Assembly: GCA_937951995.1 (NCBI GenBank)
Contig: CALGAG010000165.1
Coordinates: 1-18,072, forward strand
Direction of reading: 5' to 3'
DNA: 18,072 bases
Source: an uncultured Bacillota bacterium
GTDB taxonomy: Bacteria; Bacillota; Clostridia; Tissierellales; Tissierellaceae
Below are positions 13,704 to 18,072 of this stretch, in pieces (the stretch's first letter is position 1; every line of letters starts with the position of its first letter). The position numbers and the translations under genes are program-made. Below the pieces are notes generated by a model, which was not told the DNA's origin, searched no databases, and saw only the letters and a program-made list of their open reading frames with translations.

Positions 13704-15110
13704 CTATTCTTTGCTATTTAAAATCTCGTCCCACAGTCTCTCCAGTAGATCTGTCTTCAAACCATCGAATTCCTCATCCAGATCGTCCAATGCCTTGGCA
13801 TATTTGTCATCCTCACCGCTAGCTGATGCCAGTTGTTTCTGCTCAACAGCATCCCGGTATATCCTCTCTGCTTCCTCCAGGTATGAGTTTTTCAGTTCTT
13901 GCTCCAGCTCATGGACTCTGTTAAGACCTTCCAGTTTTTTCTTCCGAAGCATTCCTTCATGCTTTCTCCTTAGGGAAGCGATTTCCTTATCCATGGTGTA
14001 AAGGGCTAACCCAAATGCCTCTGCGTGGTCCTTTCCCTTGATTGCATCAGCTGACTTCTCATCAGAAATATACCTGTCGCTCCTCTTGAGGGCTTGAATA
14101 AGCCTTCCTTCCTCATCATCATCCTGAATTTCCTTGAACATCATAAAGATTTCATCGTATCCTTCCAGCATGTCCCTTACCTTGTGAATACTCCTGTGGT
14201 TCTCAATCGCCCCAGAAAAGTAGAAGTAATTCTGGGATACCGCTGTCATCTCCTTGGTCTCCTCCAGCTTGACCAGGTTCTGGAGCTGACCTGCCAAATG
14301 GTGTATCCATTCACTATGGTGTATCTTCAAGCCTTCAACCACCTTTTCAAGGTTCGAGATCTCCTTCTTGATGCCTGCCTTCTTATTCTCAATCTCATCG
14401 AGAATCTCCCTTGGTGTACCGGTGTAATTCTTGGGTATTACAATTTCCTTAAAGCTCAGGGTTCTTAGGACCCTTGAGATTTCCTGCTTGTGATTCTCCG
14501 GATAGATTATCAGGTATACCTCTCCATCTCTGGCACTTCCAGTATACTGTACAACAGCGAGAATATTCTCATAGTCCTTATTGAGCTTGTGCCTATTGTC
14601 CCTGGTCAGTATCCCTATCTTGAAGTCAAAATACCTCATATCCCTCAATTCATCTATGGATGTCTCAAATTTAAGTATTTCCTTGAAACTCCTTGCATGG
14701 AACCTTTCAAGATAGTCAATTTCCTCCCTCAGGGCCTCAAGCATCCTGCAAGGGTCTATGACCTTATCCTTCAAGCTATCCAGCTCATCGGACACTTCAT
14801 TGACATCCATCCCTTTTCCCTTGTACGGGACTTCATTCTCAAGCTCAAAACCTAACATCGATGCCAGTTCCCTAGCCTTATCCAAAGTTTTTTCCGCTTG
14901 GATGTTCTTCTTGTAGGATGATGCAAAGTTGATGTCTACAAGCCTATCCACATTCTCATTATTGATATCAAGAAGAAAGTTGTTCTGTTGTATCAGCTCG
15001 ATTGCTGATAATGGTCTAACATGGTTTGTCTTAATTATGTCATTCAAAATCCTGTCCAGGTCCTGGATTTTTCCAATGACATTAATCATTGTACTCTTCT
15101 TTGCCGCCAT
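13704..15110 (-). CDS. Subunit I cytoplasmic-domain paralogue fused to a G-like peripheral stalk domain (no membrane part)
   Basis: A 468-residue protein. Residues 1 to about 330 align by eye end to end with the cytoplasmic arm of subunit I encoded downstream. Shared stretches include LVDINF/LVDLNY, DELDS, YFDFKIGIL/YFDFKMGIL, NYTGTP/SYTGTP and NYFYFSG/NYFYLSG. Instead of the membrane half there is a charged linker and then, from about 362 to 468, a coiled-coil domain collinear with the whole 107-residue G-like protein encoded just upstream. 18 of 33 residues are identical from Asp374 on, including RKKK, EG and VHELEQ, and both end in an LW motif. Inference: a soluble stator piece, a second stalk-receiving arm carrying its own G domain, that pairs with E and may add or reinforce a peripheral stalk. 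Not a frameshift remnant: the fusion is continuous, has a good start (AAAGGAAGTGAT) and sits inside the operon. Confidence 0.85.
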   Translation of the reverse strand: MAAKKSTMINVIGKIQDLDRILNDIIKTNHVRPLSAIELIQQNNFLLDINNENVDRLVDINFASSYKKNIQAEKTLDKARELASMLGFELENEVPYKGKGMDVNEVSDELDSLKDKVIDPCRMLEALREEIDYLERFHARSFKEILKFETSIDELRDMRYFDFKIGILTRDNRHKLNKDYENILAVVQYTGSARDGEVYLIIYPENHKQEISRVLRTLSFKEIVIPKNYTGTPREILDEIENKKAGIKKEISNLEKVVEGLKIHHSEWIHHLAGQLQNLVKLEETKEMTAVSQNYFYFSGAIENHRSIHKVRDMLEGYDEIFMMFKEIQDDDEEGRLIQALKRSDRYISDEKSADAIKGKDHAEAFGLALYTMDKEIASLRRKHEGMLRKKKLEGLNRVHELEQELKNSYLEEAERIYRDAVEQKQLASASGEDDKYAKALDDLDEEFDGLKTDLLERLWDEILNSKE

Positions 15111-15168
15111 GTCTTATCACTTCCTTTTGTTTTACTGCCGGGTTCATATGTTTCGCAAGCGGTCTTAC

Positions 15169-15492
15169 CTAGGATTCTGCGATTATATCCTCCCATAAAG
15201 CGTCCACAAGGCTTGGCTTCATCCTTGCATATACCTCATCAGTGTTCTTAATGCTGTTTTCGTATTCCTGTCTGATTTTCTCAATGTTGTCCAAAGTACT
15301 ATCTGTCTGTTTCAGCGCTTCCTGGTAGGCTTTTTCCCCTTCTTGCTGAAAGGTTTTCAGAAGCTGCTGCTCCAGTTCATGAACCTTGTCCTGACCCTCA
15401 AACTTTTTCTTTCTGAGAAGATCCTCGTATTTCTTCTTCATATTGAGGGTATTCTTGTCAAGTTCAATGATTTTTTGTGTAAGTTCGTTCAT
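15169..15492 (-). CDS. ntpF: V/A-type ATPase G-like peripheral stalk subunit
   Basis: A 107-residue, almost entirely helical and charged protein (LLRKKKFEGQDKVHELEQQL, then ALKQTDSTLDNIEKIRQEYE) with no membrane segment. Known: bacterial V/A-ATPases use a roughly 100-residue helical subunit (G in Thermus, NtpF or H in other naming) paired with E as the stator stalk. Size, helix content, first position in the operon and lack of any other G candidate support the call. Primary sequence conservation in this family is low, so symbol and naming are tentative. GAGGAG lies eight bases before ATG, and a promoter lies about 25 bases upstream. It ends 58 bases before the fusion gene that carries a copy of it. 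Confidence 0.75.
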   Translation of the reverse strand: MNELTQKIIELDKNTLNMKKKYEDLLRKKKFEGQDKVHELEQQLLKTFQQEGEKAYQEALKQTDSTLDNIEKIRQEYENSIKNTDEVYARMKPSLVDALWEDIIAES

Positions 15493-15517
15493 TTTTTATC
15501 ACTCCTCGCCCCTATCT

Positions 15518-15545
15518 ATTATACTTGATATAAAATATTAAACAA
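15518..15545 (-). promoter_or_regulatory. Promoter of the V/A-ATPase operon
   Basis: On the minus strand TATAAT (15523-15518) with TTGTTT (15545-15540) at 16-bp spacing. The expected start near 15511 leaves a short leader of about 20 bases before the first gene. The rest of 15546-15731 is A/T-rich and shows no other element I can support. Confidence 0.6.
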
Positions 15546-15731
15546 TTTCAATATGTTGCTAATCTGCCCTAAAAGGCCCAACTTTCGCGTTTTTAGTTTG
15601 TTAATTGTCTAACATTTGTTGTTATCTTCATTTTACTCTTTTTTTCTGCAAATATCTCCCTTTTCCTTCATTGTTACGAATTCTTAATATTTCCTCCAGG
15701 ACTTAGGTCCCAGTAACTAAGCCATATGTAC

Positions 15732-15761
15732 AAAAAAGCGCCACATAAAAGTGGCACTTTT
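15732..15761 (-). terminator. Intrinsic terminator after iorAB
   Basis: On the minus strand AAAAGTGCCAC pairs with GTGGCGCTTTT (one G-U) around a six-base loop, followed by a run of T (15737-15732). It lies four bases past the iorB stop codon. The plus-strand version has a C-A mismatch, so it is oriented for iorAB. Confidence 0.88.
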
Positions 15762-15765
15762 CATC

Positions 15766-16335
15766 CTATAGTGATAAACCTTTTTCAAAGGCCTTAATAT
15801 TCGCTTCATGGAACCGCTCTGGAAGGAAGTGTTTTATCTTGCTTATCCAGTCAATCTTATCAATCCCAAGAGCCTTTACCATAAGCCCAAGCATAACAAT
15901 GTTGGCAGATCTGGGCTCACCAATGTCCTCAGCAATACTTCTGGCATCTACGGAGACAATATTATCAAGCTTTTCCTTGATTTCCTCCATAACACCTTCA
16001 GGATACTCTTCCATACCTGCCAATACAGGCAATGGCCAGATTTCCTCCTCATTAATGATCAAGGTGCCGCTTTTCTTCAGCATTGGAATATATCTCAATG
16101 CCTCAATTTTTTCAAAGGATACAAGTACGTCGGCCTCACCCTTGTTTACAGTTGGTGAATAGACCTTGTCACCAAATCTTATCTGAGTTGTAACACTACC
16201 TCCACGCTGGGACATACCGTGGATTTCAGCCATCTTAACATCATAGCCTTCCTCCAGAAGGCCTTCGGACAATATCTTTGAAACAAGGATCGTACCCTGT
16301 CCTCCCACTCCTACCAACAATAAGCTCTTAGTCAT
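15766..16335 (-). CDS. iorB: Indolepyruvate:ferredoxin oxidoreductase, beta subunit
   Basis: A 189-residue protein of the 2-oxoacid oxidoreductase gamma-type domain family. Seen: the nucleotide-binding-like N-terminus LLVGVGGQGTILVSKILSEG and the family block EIHGMSQRGGSVTTQIRFG. Known: IorB is the small subunit of the cytoplasmic enzyme that oxidatively decarboxylates indolepyruvate and other aryl pyruvates to aryl-acetyl-CoA, reducing ferredoxin. The start ATG follows the iorA stop codon with no gap (TAGATG), and AGAGGTGAA inside the end of iorA serves as ribosome binding site, so the subunits are translationally coupled. Normal length. Confidence 0.95.
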   Translation of the reverse strand: MTKSLLLVGVGGQGTILVSKILSEGLLEEGYDVKMAEIHGMSQRGGSVTTQIRFGDKVYSPTVNKGEADVLVSFEKIEALRYIPMLKKSGTLIINEEEIWPLPVLAGMEEYPEGVMEEIKEKLDNIVSVDARSIAEDIGEPRSANIVMLGLMVKALGIDKIDWISKIKHFLPERFHEANIKAFEKGLSL

Positions 16336-18072
16336 CTAATTCACCTCTTTCCCAAATGATTCAATCGCATCAAACGGACATACCTGAACGCAGACCTCAC
16401 AGCCGTTGCACATTGTAGTGTCGATTGAAACTACATTATCCTTCATGGATATGGCTGGACAACCGATTTTCAGGCAGGTTTTACACTTTCTACACTTGTC
16501 TTGATTTACCTGGGAATATAGGTTTGCTCTTTTTCTCATTACATCCTTGATCAGTGCGCAAGGCTGCTTTGTTATGATTACAAATGGCTCATCTGCAGCA
16601 ATTGCCGCTTTTACAGCCTCCTTGTTTGCATCCATATCATATGGATCGATGACCCTAAGGTTTTCATCCTTTATTCCTATTGCCTTTACAAGTGCAATAA
16701 GGTCAATCTGTGGAGATTCCACACCTGAGATTGATTTTCCGGTTCCCGGGTTTTCCTGGTGTCCCGTCATGGCAGTTATTCTATTGTCAAGAATCACTGT
16801 CACCATGTTGCTCTTGTTGTATACAGCATCCACAAGTCCAGTCATTCCTGAATGGAAGAAGGTTGAGTCTCCAACCACTCCAAATACCTTCTTTTCCCTT
16901 CCGGCAATCCTGTTGACCTTGTCAAAGCCTATTCCTGCACTTATTCCAGCTCCCATGCAGATTACAGTGTCACCAACATTAAGCGGTGCCATTGCTCCAA
17001 GGGTGTAGCAACCTATGTCAGAGGTTACATTTATCTTGTTCTTGTGCTTGGACATCTCAAAGAAAATTCCCCTGTGAGGACAGCCTGCACAAAGGGCAGG
17101 TGGTCTTGAGGGCGCCACAACATCCATGCTGTAGCCATCCTCTGGCTTTTCTCCAAGAATTGCTTCCCTGATGATCTGTGGGTTTATCTCGCCACATACT
17201 GAGAATATTTCCTTTCCAGTACACTCAATTCCCATTGCCTTTATATGCTTCTCCATATATGGTTCGTTTTCTTCGATTACATAGATTTTTTCAACTCCAG
17301 CTGCAAACTCCTTGAACTTTGCATCTGGCAGAGGCCAGCTGAACCCAACCTTGAGATAGGAAACAGTGTCACCGAAGACTTCCTTTGCATGAACATAGCT
17401 TGCTCCGGATGTCACTATTCCAATTTTTCGGTCATTCCATTCTATCCTGTTTAGTTCTGTTGTGTTTGAGAATTCCTGAAGTCTTGGAATCCTTTCCTCT
17501 TCCATCTCTATATGCTTAACTTTTGAATGTGCCGGTACCATTATGTATTTCTTGGGGTCCTTGATGTATTCCCTTACTGGTACCTCAACCCTGTCCTCCA
17601 GTTCAACTGCGCTCTTACTATGGCAGATCCTTGTGGTAACCTTGAAAAGAACAGGTGTGTCGTATTCCTCAGAAATCTCAAAGGCCTTCTTGATATAATC
17701 CTTACATTCCTGACTGTCTGAAGGCTCCATCAAGGCCACCTTGGCATGAACCGCAGTCAGTCTGTTGTCCTGCTCATTCTGCGAGCTGTGCATTCCCGGC
17801 TCATCAGCTGTTATAACAACAAGACCGCCGTTAACTCCCTCATATGCTATGGTATAAAGGGGGTCTGCCGCAACGTTAAGTCCAACGTGCTTCATGGCAA
17901 CCATGGATCTTGCTCCCGCTATTGATGCACCTGCAGCTACTTCCATTGCAACCTTCTCATTTGTGGACCATTCCGAATAGATTTCCTGATACGTGGAAAC
18001 GTTTTCCAGGATCTCAGTCGAAGGTGTCCCTGGATATGCTGTGGCTACATGACAGCCGGCTTCGTAAGCTCC
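16336..18072 (-). CDS. iorA: Indolepyruvate:ferredoxin oxidoreductase, alpha subunit (5' end missing)
   Basis: 578 codons are present. The frame is open to the window edge, so the true start lies outside; an internal ATG at 17946 is not the start. The first visible residues (GAYEAGCHVATAYPGTPSTE) already belong to the conserved pyrimidine-binding domain. Then come LCAGCPHRG, DIGCYTLG, and the thiamine diphosphate/Mg block GDSTFFHSGMTGLVDAVYNK. A C-terminal two-cluster ferredoxin domain has cysteine patterns CxxCxxCxxxxCP and CxxCxxCxxxCP. Known: this subunit holds TPP and [4Fe-4S] clusters and passes electrons to ferredoxin during fermentation of aromatic amino acids. Compared with the family, only about 15-25 N-terminal residues are likely missing. 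Confidence 0.96.
   Translation of the reverse strand, partial: GAYEAGCHVATAYPGTPSTEILENVSTYQEIYSEWSTNEKVAMEVAAGASIAGARSMVAMKHVGLNVAADPLYTIAYEGVNGGLVVITADEPGMHSSQNEQDNRLTAVHAKVALMEPSDSQECKDYIKKAFEISEEYDTPVLFKVTTRICHSKSAVELEDRVEVPVREYIKDPKKYIMVPAHSKVKHIEMEEERIPRLQEFSNTTELNRIEWNDRKIGIVTSGASYVHAKEVFGDTVSYLKVGFSWPLPDAKFKEFAAGVEKIYVIEENEPYMEKHIKAMGIECTGKEIFSVCGEINPQIIREAILGEKPEDGYSMDVVAPSRPPALCAGCPHRGIFFEMSKHKNKINVTSDIGCYTLGAMAPLNVGDTVICMGAGISAGIGFDKVNRIAGREKKVFGVVGDSTFFHSGMTGLVDAVYNKSNMVTVILDNRITAMTGHQENPGTGKSISGVESPQIDLIALVKAIGIKDENLRVIDPYDMDANKEAVKAAIAADEPFVIITKQPCALIKDVMRKRANLYSQVNQDKCRKCKTCLKIGCPAISMKDNVVSIDTTMCNGCEVCVQVCPFDAIESFGKEVN

Noticed and set aside
13704..15110. The shorter I gene as an assembly artefact or a pseudogene of subunit I
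   Set aside because: It differs from the full I throughout, has an intact frame, its own ribosome binding site and a coherent second domain in place of the membrane half.
16336..17946. Complete IorA starting at ATG 17946
   Set aside because: The frame continues upstream with clear family sequence (AYPGTPSTE) to the window edge, so this Met is internal.

Overview
The window looks like a chromosomal segment of a low-to-mid G+C, anaerobic Firmicutes bacterium of the Clostridia/Tissierellia type. This rests on the gene content (ferrous iron uptake, a bacterial V/A-type ATPase, indolepyruvate:ferredoxin oxidoreductase of amino-acid fermenters), strong AGGAGG-type ribosome binding sites and TTGACA/TATAAT promoters. 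The genus is not established.

Layout. 1-386 (minus) is the 5' end of a copper-type P1B-ATPase gene whose second HMA domain carries an in-frame UGA exactly at the first cysteine of GMTCxxC. It is a selenocysteine candidate. Its promoter and a G/C-rich CsoR-like palindrome lie at 406-465. Divergently, 604-3126 (plus) is a feoA-feoB-feoC ferrous iron operon behind a Fur-box-like palindrome, ending in an intrinsic terminator. 3185-4008 has no credible coding sequence. It holds what looks like an independent transcription unit for a large structured RNA of roughly 665 nt: its own -10 box, a 12-bp pairing joining the two ends, a duplicated bipartite motif, an H-type pseudoknot, many hairpins and a strong terminator. 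4009-5463 (plus) is nicotinate phosphoribosyltransferase, ending in a hairpin shared with the convergent ATPase operon.

5489-15492 (minus) is a ten-gene V/A-ATPase operon transcribed in the order G-like, I-like/G fusion, C, I, K, F, E, A, B, D. All standard rotor, head, stator and membrane subunits are present. The unusual member is the second gene (13704-15110). It encodes a membrane-less copy of the subunit-I cytoplasmic domain fused to a second copy of the peripheral-stalk G-like subunit encoded just upstream. This suggests a modified or additional peripheral stalk anchor.

15766-18072 (minus) is iorB preceded by iorA, the latter cut by the window edge. Together the genes fit an amino-acid-fermenting anaerobe: IorAB would make reduced ferredoxin and acyl-CoA from aryl pyruvates, FeoABC would supply iron for Fe-S enzymes, PncB would feed NAD synthesis, and the rotary ATPase would couple ATP and an ion gradient. 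The three items most worth following are the candidate large RNA, the I-N-domain/G fusion, and the possible Sec-containing copper ATPase.
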